From: Anoxybacillus amylolyticus | GTDB taxonomy: Bacteria; Bacillota; Bacilli; Bacillales; Anoxybacillaceae | DNA: 64,000 nt | Assembly (NCBI RefSeq): GCF_001634285.1 | Contig: NZ_CP015438.1 | Location: 2,770,745 to 2,834,744 of the forward strand | Direction of reading: 5' to 3' | Shown: positions 22,921 to 32,286 of the stretch, in pieces | How positions within the stretch are numbered: position 1 is the stretch's first letter | Layout: every line of letters begins with the position of its first letter | The notes under the pieces: model-generated | Told to the model about the DNA's origin: nothing | Seen by the model: the letters and a program-made list of their open reading frames with translations, nothing else | The model's database searches: none | Program-made: the position numbers and the translations under genes

Positions 22921-23215
22921 AATGAAAAAACCTTTTCACCCACCATGGCCACCTGTTTGGCCAAAGGGGCGAAAAGGTTTCCTTTCCGCGGTACCACCCT
23001 TCTTCATGGTCATTCGACCACCTCATGAGCAACTTCCCATGCTGCTCGTTTTAGTAACGAGTGGACGATTCCACCCGGCCAACTCTACTAGCTTACGCGT
23101 TCAAGCTGGCGCTCAGAGGTGAGTTCATCAAGCGGCGGAACCACCGGTTTCCAGCTCCCCCGGTTCTCTGGAGATTCCTTTCCCGCTGACTACTTATCCT
23201 CTTCTTCGCTTTTCC
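22921..23215 (-). promoter_or_regulatory. Leucine T-box riboswitch leader of ilvBHC-leuABCD
   Basis: Read on the minus strand: Stem I opens with GAGGATAAGTAG (loop-E AGTA element) and closes with GAACTCACCTC, placing specifier CTC (Leu; 23121-23123) between the S-turn and the closing CCTC. The T-box AGGGTGGTACCGCGG is at 22986-23000, followed by a terminator AAACCTTTTCGCCC / GGGTGAAAAGGTTTTTT (about 22925-22980). Uncharged tRNA-Leu would favour the antiterminator. It begins only about 25 bases after the ilvE stop and faces ilvB. Confidence 0.93.
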
Positions 23216-23237
23216 GTTATGTTTTTGTCATCGTGCA

Positions 23238-24137
23238 TTAGCGGACGTTCGCGTTTGTTTGATAGACTTTAACCCCTTCGGAAACGACACGTTTTCTAAA
23301 TGCTTCAAGCAACCGCTTCGTATGAACGCCAGGCACGCCGTCGCCGATAGTGCGTCCGTCTACTTTCACAACGGCGATGACTTCCGCAGCCGTTCCTGTT
23401 AAAAACACCTCATCAGCGGTATAGACGTCATGGCGAGTAAACGGTTCTTCCTTGACGACATATCCAAGTTCTCTCGCAATGTCGATAATCGCGTCGCGCG
23501 TAATCCCTTCTAGCGCTCCAACATAGCCTGGCGGCGTATAAAGGACACTGTTTTTCACGATAAAGACGTTATCGGCAGAACCTTCTGCGACATAGCCTTG
23601 GTCGTTAAGCATGAGCGCTTCACTCACATTCGCTAAATGCGCTTCGATTCTAACAAGCACGTTATTTAAATAGTTGAGCGATTTAACTTTCGGGCTTAGC
23701 ACGTCTGGACGATTCCGTCTTGTGGCAACAGTCACCACTTCAATTCCTGTTTCATATAAATGTTTTGGGAAGATCGCTAATGGTTCTACAATAATGACCA
23801 CTTGCGGCTTCGGACATTTATATGGGTCAAGCCCTAAACCGCCGACACCGCGAGAAACGACGACACGAATGTAAGCATCTTGAAACTTATTTTTTTGGAC
23901 AGCTTGCACAATCAAGTCGGTCATTTCTTCTTTTGTGTAAGGAATGTTCAATAAAATCGATTTCGCCGAGTTATACAGCCGGTCAATGTGTTCTTTTAAG
24001 CGAAAGACATTGCCGCTATAGACGCGAATCCCTTCAAACACCCCGTCGCCGTATAAAAACCCATGATCATAAACCGAAATTTTCGCGTTTTCTTTCGTCA
24101 CAAACTCATCATTTAAAAAGATCCATTGCTCACTCAA
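23238..24137 (-). CDS. ilvE: Branched-chain amino-acid aminotransferase
   Basis: A 299-residue fold-type IV PLP enzyme, last step of valine, leucine and isoleucine synthesis. The PLP lysine is in SPKVKSLNYLNNVLVRIEA; EALMLNDQGYVAEGSADNVF and DEVFLTGTAAEVIAV are family signatures. Length is normal. It is transcribed toward the T-box and ilvB, so the promoter upstream of ilvE probably also supplies the leader RNA. Confidence 0.95.
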   Translation of the reverse strand: MSEQWIFLNDEFVTKENAKISVYDHGFLYGDGVFEGIRVYSGNVFRLKEHIDRLYNSAKSILLNIPYTKEEMTDLIVQAVQKNKFQDAYIRVVVSRGVGGLGLDPYKCPKPQVVIIVEPLAIFPKHLYETGIEVVTVATRRNRPDVLSPKVKSLNYLNNVLVRIEAHLANVSEALMLNDQGYVAEGSADNVFIVKNSVLYTPPGYVGALEGITRDAIIDIARELGYVVKEEPFTRHDVYTADEVFLTGTAAEVIAVVKVDGRTIGDGVPGVHTKRLLEAFRKRVVSEGVKVYQTNANVR

Positions 24138-24192
24138 TGTTTTTCCCCTCTTCCCTTTATGTGCGCCCTCTTCGTATATGTCTATTCGTTTG

Positions 24193-24236
24193 ATTTATTT
24201 GAAAATTATAATAAGCCCAAAATAAGGAAGAGTCAA
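24193..24236 (-). promoter_or_regulatory. ilvE promoter with CodY-like box
   Basis: Minus strand TTGACT (24231-24236), 17-base spacer, TATTAT (24208-24213). Directly behind the -10 lies AATTTTCAAATAAAT (24193-24207), 12 of 15 matches to the CodY consensus AATTTTCWGAAAATT. CodY repression of branched-chain synthesis is established in Bacillus; binding here is inferred. Confidence 0.65.
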
Positions 24237-24342
24237 TACTATTTTTTGAATATTTCGATTCATCGTAATATTTGAATGCGCTTACATTATGATTGCATCA
24301 AGGGATGAGCGGTCGAAAAAAAATTTTTTTGTAAATAAGAAA

Positions 24343-24361
24343 ACGGGAGACTCACTCCCGT
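24343..24361 (-). terminator. Terminator of ysnB
   Basis: ACGGGAG/CTCCCGT stem with a 5-base loop followed by TTTCTT on the minus strand, immediately after the ysnB stop. Confidence 0.8.
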
Positions 24362-24871
24362 CTAAAATGTAAATGTTTTTCCTAAATGCGGAACTTTTTT
24401 TCCATTGAGGTCGTAAAATTGGACAATCGCTTGTCTGTTATCGATTTGAACCGATGCATACGTCCGTTCTTTTCGCAAACGAGGCAACAAGAGGCTGCCA
24501 GGATTAATGAATAATACGTCATCCATTTTTTCCGCTAAAGCGATGTGCGAATGACCGAAGCAAACGACGTTCGCTCCCACTTCTTTTGCGCGGTAGTAAA
24601 GATTTATTAACGTCATTTTGACGTTATACAAATGACCATGCGTAATAAAAAAGCGAATTCCTTGAATGTCTTCTGTGCGCTCTTTCGCAAAATTTCTTGC
24701 AAAATCACAGTTACCGCCGACGTAGATAAAAGATTGTAGTTCAACACAACCATTTGGAAGTTCCGAATCACCACAATGAATGAACGCCGTTGCTTCCTGT
24801 GCATGCCGTTTCGTTATCTCGAGCAGTTCGTTTATTAATCCATGACTATCGCTGACAATAAATACTTTCAT
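24362..24871 (-). CDS. ysnB: YfcE/MJ0936-type metallophosphoesterase
   Basis: A 169-residue calcineurin-like phosphodiesterase. The dimetal ligands appear in order: DSHG (8-11), HCGDSE, GNCD, THGH and FGHSH. Homologues hydrolyse phosphodiesters in vitro; the natural substrate is unclear. It follows rdgB by three bases, closing the rph-rdgB-ysnB group as in B. subtilis. Confidence 0.9.
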   Translation of the reverse strand: MKVFIVSDSHGLINELLEITKRHAQEATAFIHCGDSELPNGCVELQSFIYVGGNCDFARNFAKERTEDIQGIRFFITHGHLYNVKMTLINLYYRAKEVGANVVCFGHSHIALAEKMDDVLFINPGSLLLPRLRKERTYASVQIDNRQAIVQFYDLNGKKVPHLGKTFTF

Positions 24872-24874
24872 CTT

Positions 24875-25480
24875 CTACTCCCCATTTACCATTTGATCCC
24901 ACTGTTTCTCTAATTTTTCTAGTGCAACCGAGCGGTGGCTTATTTTATTTTTTTCCTCTTTCGTCAACTCCGCCATCGTTTTTCCTTTTTGTGGTACATA
25001 AAAAATTGGATCGTAGCCAAATCCATTTTCCCCTTTTGGCACTTCGGTAATGTAGCCGTCGCACGTTCCTTCCACAATCGTCGTCGAACCGTTCGGAACA
25101 GAAATTGCCAATGCGCAATGAAAACGAGCTGTCCGCTGCTCAAAAGGAATTCCTCTCATTTCTTCTAATACTTTTGCGATGTTTGCTTGATCATCTTTTT
25201 CTTCACCTGCATAACGCGCCGAATAGACACCTGGCTTTCCGCCCAATGCGTCAATCGAAAGACCAGAATCATCTGCAATAGCGATTGCTTGGAAAAAACG
25301 CGCGATCGCCTCCGCCTTCAATCTGGCGTTTTCCGCAAACGTGCTTCCCGTTTCCTCTACGTCAGGAGTGTGCGGAAAATCAAGCAGCGTTTTCACCGCT
25401 ATCCCTTTTTTGGCTAATAACGCTTGAAATTCGCTTGCTTTCCCTTTGTTTTTCGTTGCGATAATTACTTCTCTCATCAT
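24875..25480 (-). CDS. rdgB: XTP/dITP diphosphatase (RdgB/HAM1)
   Basis: A 201-residue enzyme that hydrolyses non-canonical purine triphosphates. [13 protein letters not shown] is the nucleotide-binding start, [14 protein letters not shown] and [24 protein letters not shown] hold the metal and base-recognition residues, and [14 protein letters not shown] the second motif. Start is one of two adjacent ATGs (25480 or 25477), overlapping the rph stop. Confidence 0.95.
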   Translation of the reverse strand: MMREVIIATKNKGKASEFQALLAKKGIAVKTLLDFPHTPDVEETGSTFAENARLKAEAIARFFQAIAIADDSGLSIDALGGKPGVYSARYAGEEKDDQANIAKVLEEMRGIPFEQRTARFHCALAISVPNGSTTIVEGTCDGYITEVPKGENGFGYDPIFYVPQKGKTMAELTKEEKNKISHRSVALEKLEKQWDQMVNGE

Positions 25481-26238
25481 TCGTTCACTCTCTCTGCACG
25501 GTTTTGAATAGCTTCTGCCAACGAGCCGAGCACTTCTTTTTGCACAACAATTAATTGGCGAATGCCAAATTCAGCCGTATCGAGCAATTGCTGCAATTCT
25601 TCGCGAGAAAATGTCGCTTCTTCTCCTGTCCCTTGAATCTCTACGAAACGTCCTGCGCCTGTCATGACGACGTTCATATCCACTTTTGCTTTTGAATCTT
25701 CTATATAGTTCAAGTCAAGAATCACGCCATGCTCCTCGTCAATTCCAACCGACGTTGCCGCAAGAAAATCCGTCACTGGAAGCTCGGAAAGCTTATTGTC
25801 AGCCATTAATTTCGCAAATGCCAACACCATTGCCACAAACGCGCCAGTAATCGAAGCCGTCCGTGTTCCGCCGTCCGCTTGAATGACATCGCAATCGATC
25901 CAAATCGTTTTTTCGCCAAGCTTTTCTAAGTCAACGACAGAGCGCAATGCTCGTCCGATGAGCCTCTGAATTTCCATCGTCCGTCCCGATAATTTTCCTT
26001 TGCTTGATTCGCGTATGCTTCGCTGCTCGGTCGCGCGCGGAAGCATCGAATATTCCGCTGTAATCCATCCTTTCCCACCACCGCGCATAAACGGCGGCAC
26101 TTTATCGTCAATGCTTGCCGTACAAATGACTTTTGTATCACCGACAGCGATTAATACCGACCCTTCTGCATGTTTCATAAAGTGTGGTTCGATCTGTACT
26201 GGCCGCAACTGCTTATTTTCTCTTCCATCCACTCGCAT
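25477..26238 (-). CDS. rph: Ribonuclease PH
   Basis: A phosphate-dependent 3' exoribonuclease trimming tRNA ends, 253 residues from ATG 26238. That start has GAGGAGG seven bases upstream; the frame also opens 24 bases earlier. Motifs: [32 protein letters not shown]-type [15 protein letters not shown] and [19 protein letters not shown]. All are typical and the length is normal. Confidence 0.96.
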   Translation of the reverse strand: MRVDGRENKQLRPVQIEPHFMKHAEGSVLIAVGDTKVICTASIDDKVPPFMRGGGKGWITAEYSMLPRATEQRSIRESSKGKLSGRTMEIQRLIGRALRSVVDLEKLGEKTIWIDCDVIQADGGTRTASITGAFVAMVLAFAKLMADNKLSELPVTDFLAATSVGIDEEHGVILDLNYIEDSKAKVDMNVVMTGAGRFVEIQGTGEEATFSREELQQLLDTAEFGIRQLIVVQKEVLGSLAEAIQNRAERVNE

Positions 26239-26269
26239 GAAAAAAGCCTCCTCAACAAACAAATAATAA

Positions 26270-26291
26270 AGAGGTAGAGCAACCTACCTCT
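26270..26291 (-). terminator. Terminator of gerM
   Basis: AGAGGTAG/CTACCTCT stem with a 6-base loop; weak T-rich tail (TTATTATTTG) on the minus strand and TTTTTA on the plus strand. It lies between gerM and rph. Confidence 0.65.
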
Positions 26292-26311
26292 TTTTATACC
26301 ATAGTATCGCT

Positions 26312-27373
26312 TTAAAAACTACCTGTATTCACATTTTCTGGTCTTGTTACCGGTGCGGATAGTGCTTTTCCGTCTTCACGGACGAGATTGGCTTTTCCAT
26401 TCACCATAATCGCAACGCTCTCTACCCCTTTTTGTTCTGTCAACGACAACACAAGCGCGTTTAACACATGATCAGAAATGACATGCTTTTTATTGCTGCC
26501 GTAGATGGCGTCATTAAAATTCAACGTCACTTTCCCGTTTTCATAGGACGGCTTAGTGACGAGCTGTACATCTGGCTGAAAATCGCTTACAAGCCCGCTT
26601 CCATACGTCGGTCCTTTGACTAGCTCGTTCACTGTTGCAGTAATATCATCTGTTTCTTTATTCGGAATACGGCGTGTGACTGGCACGTAATACGTCTTTT
26701 CTCCTTGCTGAGCAACAAAATAAACGACCACAGGGTGTGTATTCGTAATATCGACAACACCGCTCGTGTCGATGTTAATTCCGTCTGCGCGGCTCATTCC
26801 ATCTTGAATTGGCGTTCCATTTACCGGCATCACCGATTGGTCGTGGCCATTAATTCGGATTTTCACTTTTTTGACGTTATCAAATTGCGTCAACGTCCAT
26901 GTAATCGCTTCTAAAATTTTTCGTTCATCCTCCGGTTTATATTTGGCAAACTCAGGAGAAAAGTCCGCAATAATCGTTCCATCTTTTTCAATTTTTACTC
27001 CTAACACGCGCGTATCCACCGGAAGGACAGCACGGAACCCATTTGGCAACATATCCGTCACCGGTCCGCCTTGCACTAAATATTCTAACGCTTGCTTCGC
27101 TACCGCATCTGTTTTTGGCAATTCAAGCGTCTGCGGCACCACAAAGCCGTTTTTATCGATAAAATAAAGTTCTCGCTTGACTGTTTCGGTTGCTTTTTCC
27201 TCTTTTCCTGCTGTCGGGTTCGTCACCTGCTGACCTTCTTTTAAATAGCTAACATCTTGTGGTGGGTCTACCTCTTTTATCGCTTGTTCTTTTTTAAACA
27301 ATCCACACCCACTAAGCAATATGGCTGAAATAATTATTGAACTAGCAAGCTTAATTGTTCGCCGCTTCACCAT
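26312..27373 (-). CDS. gerM: Spore germination/sporulation lipoprotein GerM
   Basis: A lipoprotein of 353 residues with lipobox LLSGC (Cys23 counting from ATG 27373, which has AGGAGGGAATGAG upstream). Two GerMN domains follow, roughly residues 70-190 and 220-340: LEYLVQGGPVTDMLPNGFRAVLP and TVNELVKGPTYGSGLVSDF mark their equivalent parts. In B. subtilis GerM supports the engulfment channel and spore cortex. Located between racE and rph as in B. subtilis. Confidence 0.93.
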   Translation of the reverse strand: MVKRRTIKLASSIIISAILLSGCGLFKKEQAIKEVDPPQDVSYLKEGQQVTNPTAGKEEKATETVKRELYFIDKNGFVVPQTLELPKTDAVAKQALEYLVQGGPVTDMLPNGFRAVLPVDTRVLGVKIEKDGTIIADFSPEFAKYKPEDERKILEAITWTLTQFDNVKKVKIRINGHDQSVMPVNGTPIQDGMSRADGINIDTSGVVDITNTHPVVVYFVAQQGEKTYYVPVTRRIPNKETDDITATVNELVKGPTYGSGLVSDFQPDVQLVTKPSYENGKVTLNFNDAIYGSNKKHVISDHVLNALVLSLTEQKGVESVAIMVNGKANLVREDGKALSAPVTRPENVNTGSF

Positions 27374-27439
27374 CTCATTCCCTCCTAACAATAGTTTGTA
27401 CTACTATGTATACGAGCTGGTTGGAAAAATAGAATAAAA

Positions 27440-27470
27440 AAATCCTCTAGCCGAATTGGCTAAAGGATTT
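27440..27470 (-). terminator. Terminator of racE
   Basis: AAATCCTTTAGCC pairs with GGCTAGAGGATTT (27440-27452 with 27458-27470, one G-T pair), followed by TTTTA. It starts at the racE stop codon. Confidence 0.88.
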
Positions 27471-28265
27471 TTATAGTTCAATCGTGTGGACGTTCTCTAT
27501 CGGTTGCCCAAACCATTCAGACGCAATTTTTTGGAACAGTTCTTTCGGTCCAGTTGTCAAGAAGAGATGAGCGTCACGGCGTTCCCCTGTATTTAACAAT
27601 CCGCTATGATGCAAAATAGCACTTACTTCACGAGCCGTTTCATCCCCTGAACAAATCAGTTTCACTTTTTTCCCCATATACTCATGAATGAGCGGGCTTA
27701 ACAGCGGATAGTGAGTGCAGCCTAAAATGAGCACGTCAATATCGCTTGTTTTCAATGGTTCTAGTGATTCCGCCACAATTTGCTTCGCTTCCGCCCCGTC
27801 AAAAATTCCGTTTTCTACAAGCGGAACAAATTTCGGACAAGCTAAGCTTTCCACATGAACACGAGTATTAATCGATTTTAGCGCTTTTTCATATGCACCA
27901 CTTTTCACCGTTCCGATTGTACCAATCACACCGATGTGCTCGTTTTTCGTTGCTTTTAATGCCGCGCGCGCCCCAGGATGCACAACACCAATGACAGGAA
28001 TCGGGAGTTTCTCCCGAATTTCTTCTAACACGACTGCGGTCGCCGTGTTGCATGCAATGACGAGCATTTTAATATCATAACACAATAAATAATTCGTCAT
28101 TTCCCATGTAAACTGACGAATTTCTTCCACAGGGCGCGGACCATACGGGCAACGCGCCGTATCACCAAGATAAATAATGCGTTCTTTCGGCAGCTGCCGC
28201 ATCATTTCCTTTGCGACAGTCAGTCCTCCAACTCCTGAATCAATAACACCAATTGGTCGTTCCAA
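27471..28265 (-). CDS. racE: Glutamate racemase
   Basis: A 264-residue cofactor-independent racemase providing D-glutamate for peptidoglycan. The two catalytic cysteines are in [13 protein letters not shown] and [27 protein letters not shown] and [13 protein letters not shown] complete the substrate pocket. Length is normal. It follows ysmB by nine bases. Confidence 0.96.
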   Translation of the reverse strand: MERPIGVIDSGVGGLTVAKEMMRQLPKERIIYLGDTARCPYGPRPVEEIRQFTWEMTNYLLCYDIKMLVIACNTATAVVLEEIREKLPIPVIGVVHPGARAALKATKNEHIGVIGTIGTVKSGAYEKALKSINTRVHVESLACPKFVPLVENGIFDGAEAKQIVAESLEPLKTSDIDVLILGCTHYPLLSPLIHEYMGKKVKLICSGDETAREVSAILHHSGLLNTGERRDAHLFLTTGPKELFQKIASEWFGQPIENVHTIEL

Positions 28266-28274
28266 GTGATCGCC

Positions 28275-28718
28275 TCATTCTTTTTTCATTTCTTGATGCA
28301 ACTTTTTTAACGTTTTCTCTAGAAACATAATTTCTTCTTCAGAAAAGTTTTTTAGCACTTGCGCTAAATCGTGCTGACGCTTTTTTATCACTTCTTCAAT
28401 GATGCGCTCCCCTTCTTTCAAAAGGTGGATGCGCACAACACGACGATCGTGCCGGTCTCTTATTCTTGCAACAAGACCGTTTTTCTCCATTCGATCGACT
28501 AAATCGGTCGTTGTACTACATGCTAAATACATTTTATTGGACAATTCACCAATCGTCATATCGCCTTCTTCTAACAGCCATTGCAAAGCGACAAACTGCG
28601 GCGGAGTAATCGGATAACTCGTTAAAATTTCTCTCCCTTTTTGCTTTAAAAGGGCTGCGATGTACCGTAGTGACTTCTCCAATTCGATAACGGCTTTTTC
28701 TTCGACCTCAAACGACAT
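28275..28718 (-). CDS. ysmB: MarR-family transcriptional regulator (YsmB)
   Basis: A winged-helix regulator of 147 residues from ATG 28718 (MSFEVEEKAV), chosen because GGGGAGATGG lies upstream. The DNA-recognition region is MTIGELSNKMYLACSTTTDLVDRMEKNGLVARIRDRHDRR in pieces: helix-turn-helix then the DRHDRR wing. Target and ligand are unknown. Coexpressed with racE by spacing. Confidence 0.88.
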   Translation of the reverse strand: MSFEVEEKAVIELEKSLRYIAALLKQKGREILTSYPITPPQFVALQWLLEEGDMTIGELSNKMYLACSTTTDLVDRMEKNGLVARIRDRHDRRVVRIHLLKEGERIIEEVIKKRQHDLAQVLKNFSEEEIMFLEKTLKKLHQEMKKE

Positions 28719-28816
28719 ACCATCTCCCCGATCGTGCCCGTGATTTCCTATAGAAATGCAAGCCATTTTCATTTTACTACACTTTTCCGCATAATCAATA
28801 CAAAAATCAATAATAA

Positions 28817-28843
28817 ACCGGCTACCTTATGACTAAGGATAGC
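28817..28843 (-). terminator. Terminator of gerE
   Basis: CCGGCTATCCTTA pairs with TAAGGTAGCCGG around a short loop, then TTTATTATT on the minus strand, ten bases after the gerE stop. Confidence 0.75.
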
Positions 28844-28852
28844 CGGTATGCA

Positions 28853-29077
28853 TTATAGTTCAAGCTCCCCCATTCGAAGCAATTCAATGACCGCTTGAGA
28901 GCGCCCCTTCACTCCAAGCTTTTGCATCGCATTCGAAATGTGGTTGCGGACCGTTTTTTCACTAATAAACAGCTCGCTAGCAATCTCTTTTGTCGTCTTA
29001 TCTTGAACTAATAATTCGAACACTTCTCTTTCTCTTTTGGTGAGTAATGGCTTTGATGGAAACGATTTGTCCTTCAA
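28853..29077 (-). CDS. gerE: Late mother-cell sporulation regulator GerE
   Basis: A 74-residue LuxR-type helix-turn-helix protein without receiver domain. [49 protein letters not shown] sequence fills it; the recognition helix is [13 protein letters not shown]. In Bacillus it modulates SigK-dependent coat genes. Length equals B. subtilis GerE and it stands alone, marking the organism as a spore former. Confidence 0.96.
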   Translation of the reverse strand: MKDKSFPSKPLLTKREREVFELLVQDKTTKEIASELFISEKTVRNHISNAMQKLGVKGRSQAVIELLRMGELEL

Positions 29078-29204
29078 GTACGATAACCCTCCTTGCTTTC
29101 ACCAGACCTGAACTACCGGATGGGTATTTATTCACCATATAGTATGTGAAGCAAAGGAGTACGGTGACTGAATTTCGCCATTCTCGTAAAAAATAGGTGT
29201 TATT

Positions 29205-29672
29205 CTATATCACCAACATCGTTTGAGACTGTTGGAGCTTTTGCCGCATCTCGTCGCTCCACGGAACGCTTTTTCCTGTATGTTTATTAATTTGCACAAG
29301 CGTACCCCGTCCGACAAAAACAACTTCTTTGTTATCTTTTTTCGCCATATAATGCAAGTCGACAGACGAGCGACCAATGTCGTGCACTTTCACGTATACA
29401 TATAGTTCATCGCCAAAAAAAACTTGTTTTAAAAAATCGCATTGCAAGTCCGCTACTACCGGAATTTCTGCCGATTCCTTACTCGTCCAATAATCCATAA
29501 ACCTAAGCGTTTGTAAAAATTCCGTCCGCACTTCTTCAAAATAAATAAACGATACGGTGTTATTTAAATGACCAAACATGTCCGTTTCACAAAAACGGAC
29601 TTTGATGCGACGAAAAAAATGAAACGAACGCTGCCACTCCTCTAAATTTTCGATATATGAAATTTTCCCCAT
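29205..29672 (-). CDS. ysmA: Acyl-CoA thioesterase, 4HBT hot-dog family (YsmA)
   Basis: A 155-residue hot-dog-fold protein from ATG 29672 (MGKISYIENL), chosen for the upstream GGGGGAAGG. The family signature VRFCETDMFGHLNNTVSFIYFEE contains the catalytic aspartate and the GHLNN loop. It probably hydrolyses an acyl-CoA or acyl-carrier thioester; the substrate is unknown. It lies between sdhB and gerE as in B. subtilis. Confidence 0.88.
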   Translation of the reverse strand: MGKISYIENLEEWQRSFHFFRRIKVRFCETDMFGHLNNTVSFIYFEEVRTEFLQTLRFMDYWTSKESAEIPVVADLQCDFLKQVFFGDELYVYVKVHDIGRSSVDLHYMAKKDNKEVVFVGRGTLVQINKHTGKSVPWSDEMRQKLQQSQTMLVI

Positions 29673-29691
29673 TGTCCTTCCCCCTTTAATA

Positions 29692-29727
29692 AAAATCCCC
29701 TTCACGAGAAAACGTGAAGAGGATTTT
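29692..29727 (-). terminator. Terminator of sdhCAB
   Basis: AAATCCTCTTCACG pairs with CGTGAAGGGGATTT (one mismatch) with a T-run (TTTTTA) on the minus strand; it overlaps the upstream part of ysmA. Confidence 0.85.
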
Positions 29728-29732
29728 TTTCC

Positions 29733-30494
29733 TTATACTTCGTCGCTGCCGAAGAAGTTGCGGAACATTTGAACCGTTGCTTCGCGGTTTAGTGCAGCAA
29801 TCGATGTCGTTAGCGGAATGCCTTTCGGGCAAGATTGTACGCAGTTTTGCGAATTTCCGCAGTTTGCCAATCCTCCATCTCCCATAATGGCTGCCAACCG
29901 CTCTGCTTTATGCATGGCGCCAGTTGGATGCGCGTTAAATAACCGCACTTGGGAAAGCGGTGCTGGACCGATAAAGTTCGATTTGCTGTTTACGTTTGGA
30001 CACGCTTCTAAACAAACTCCACACGTCATACATTTCGAAAGTTCATACGCCCATTGCCGTTTCCGCTCTGGCATGCGCGGACCTGGTCCTAAATCGTACG
30101 TTCCATCAATCGGAATCCATGCTTTTACTTTTTTCAATGAATCGAACATGCGACTACGGTCAACTTGCAAGTCCCGCACCACTGGGAACGTGCGCATCGG
30201 CTCTAGTCGGATTGGCTGCTCCAATTTATCAATCAGAGCGGTACAGGATTGGCGCGGTTTTCCATTAATGACCATTGAGCAAGCGCCGCACACTTCTTCT
30301 AAACAGTTCATATCCCACGTCACCGGTGTCGTTTTTTCCCCTTTCGCGTTCACCGGATTGCGACGAATTTCCATTAATGCAGAAATGACGTTCATATTCG
30401 GGCGATACGGAATTTCAAACTCCTCTTCGTATGGCGTAGAATCTGGACGATCTTGCCGTATGACGATGAGGCGAATCGTTTTTTTCTCGCTCAT
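29733..30494 (-). CDS. sdhB: Succinate dehydrogenase iron-sulfur subunit
   Basis: A 253-residue subunit carrying three iron-sulfur clusters between the flavin and quinone. The 2Fe-2S cysteines are in CLEEVCGACSMVINGKPRQSC; the other clusters are bound by CMTCGVCLEACPN and CGNSQNCVQSCPKGIPL. Its ATG overlaps the sdhA stop by four bases. Confidence 0.97.
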   Translation of the reverse strand: MSEKKTIRLIVIRQDRPDSTPYEEEFEIPYRPNMNVISALMEIRRNPVNAKGEKTTPVTWDMNCLEEVCGACSMVINGKPRQSCTALIDKLEQPIRLEPMRTFPVVRDLQVDRSRMFDSLKKVKAWIPIDGTYDLGPGPRMPERKRQWAYELSKCMTCGVCLEACPNVNSKSNFIGPAPLSQVRLFNAHPTGAMHKAERLAAIMGDGGLANCGNSQNCVQSCPKGIPLTTSIAALNREATVQMFRNFFGSDEV

Positions 30495-32251
30495 GATTTC
30501 ACTTCCTCTTTCTTTTTCGAATAGTCGCGTTTGCGCGGTTTAATTAACGACGTATCGACATCTTCGTAATGGAACGCTGGACCGTCCGGAGTGAAACGAG
30601 CCATCGTTGTTTTGAGCCACTCTTCGTCGTTGCGCTCTGGGAATTCCGGCTTATAGTGAGCGCCGCGGCTTTCGTTCCGGTTGTAAGCGCCAAGCGTAAT
30701 GACACGCGCCAATTGAAGCATGTTGTATAGTTGACGAGTGAACGACGCTCCTTGGTTGCTCCATTTCGCAGTATCAGTAATGCTAATGTTTTTATAGCGC
30801 TCCATCAACTCTTGGATCTTCTCGTCTGTTTTTAACAGTTTATCGTTATAACGAACGATGGTGACGTTGTCGGTCATCCATTCGCCAAGCTCTTTATGAA
30901 GCACGTAAGCATTCTCTGTTCCGTCCATCGATAAAATGTTTTCCCAGCGCTCTTCTTCTTGTTTGCGGTAGCGATCGTACAATGAAGAAGGCATTGCATC
31001 TGCTGATTTTTCTAATCCTTTCATGTATTCTACCGCTTTCGGACCTGCGACCATGCCACCATAAATGGCAGATAGAAGAGAGTTTGCTCCTAATCGGTTC
31101 GCACCGTGCATCGAATAGTCGCATTCCCCTGCTGCGAACAGTCCTTTAATATTCGTCATTTGATCGTAATCGACCCATAGACCGCCCATTGAGTAGTGAA
31201 CGGCAGGGAAAATTTTCATTGGTACTTTGCGTGGGTCTTCGCCCATAAATTTTTCATAAATTTCAATGATTCCGCCTAATTTAATGTCCAATTCTTTCGG
31301 ATCTTTATGCGAAAGGTCAAGGTATACCATGTTTTCGCCGTTAATGCCGAGCTTTAAGTCAACGCACACGTGGAAAATTTCCCGTGTCGCAATATCACGC
31401 GGCACAAGGTTTCCGTAAGCTGGATATTTCTCTTCTAAGAAATACCACGGTTTTCCGTCTTTATATGTCCAGACACGTCCGCCTTCCCCACGCGCTGATT
31501 CACTCATGAGACGTAATTTGTCGTCCCCTGGAATCGCTGTTGGGTGAATTTGAATAAACTCGCCGTTCGCATAATACGCACCTTGTTGGTATACAATCGA
31601 TGCTGCAGAACCTGTGTTAATGATGGAGTTTGTCGATTTTCCAAAAATAATCCCTGGTCCGCCTGTTGCCATGATGACGGCATCTGCTGGGAACGACTTA
31701 ATTTCCATCGTCGTTAAGTTTTGCGCAACGATTCCGCGGCAAATTTGTTCATCGTCCAATACCGCGCCTAAAAACTCCCATCCTTCATATTTCGTCACTA
31801 ATCCTGCCACTTCATGACGGCGAACTTGCTCGTCCAATGCGTAAAGAAGCTGTTGTCCCGTCGTTGCGCCCGCGAACGCCGTCCGGTGATGTTGCGTCCC
31901 ACCGAACCGGCGGAAGTCTAACAATCCTTCCGGCGTGCGGTTGAACATAACGCCCATCCGATCAAGCAAATAAATAATGCCTGGGGCTGCTTCACACATC
32001 GCCTTTACCGGTGGCTGGTTTGCTAAAAAGTCGCCGCCGTATACGGTATCATCAAAATGTTCCCACGGAGAATCGCCTTCCCCTTTCGTATTCACCGCAC
32101 CGTTAATCCCACCTTGAGCGCAAACAGAGTGAGACCGCTTTACTGGCACAAGCGAAAACAGCTCGACTGGCACACCTGCTTCGGCGATTTTAATGGTTGC
32201 CATCAATCCGGCAAGACCACCGCCAACTACTATGATTTTTCCTTTTTTCAT
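30491..32251 (-). CDS. sdhA: Succinate dehydrogenase flavoprotein subunit
   Basis: A 586-residue flavoprotein oxidising succinate. GGGLAGLMATIKIAEAG binds FAD, SHSVCAQGGINGA contains the flavin-linking histidine region, and FIQIHPTAIPG and the RLGANSLLSAIYGG segment form the active site. Length equals the B. subtilis protein. It lies 35 bases after sdhC. Confidence 0.97.
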   Translation of the reverse strand: MKKGKIIVVGGGLAGLMATIKIAEAGVPVELFSLVPVKRSHSVCAQGGINGAVNTKGEGDSPWEHFDDTVYGGDFLANQPPVKAMCEAAPGIIYLLDRMGVMFNRTPEGLLDFRRFGGTQHHRTAFAGATTGQQLLYALDEQVRRHEVAGLVTKYEGWEFLGAVLDDEQICRGIVAQNLTTMEIKSFPADAVIMATGGPGIIFGKSTNSIINTGSAASIVYQQGAYYANGEFIQIHPTAIPGDDKLRLMSESARGEGGRVWTYKDGKPWYFLEEKYPAYGNLVPRDIATREIFHVCVDLKLGINGENMVYLDLSHKDPKELDIKLGGIIEIYEKFMGEDPRKVPMKIFPAVHYSMGGLWVDYDQMTNIKGLFAAGECDYSMHGANRLGANSLLSAIYGGMVAGPKAVEYMKGLEKSADAMPSSLYDRYRKQEEERWENILSMDGTENAYVLHKELGEWMTDNVTIVRYNDKLLKTDEKIQELMERYKNISITDTAKWSNQGASFTRQLYNMLQLARVITLGAYNRNESRGAHYKPEFPERNDEEWLKTTMARFTPDGPAFHYEDVDTSLIKPRKRDYSKKKEEVKS

Positions 32252-32286
32252 CGTTACTCACTCCCTAAAAAATTGCTAGTTGTGGA

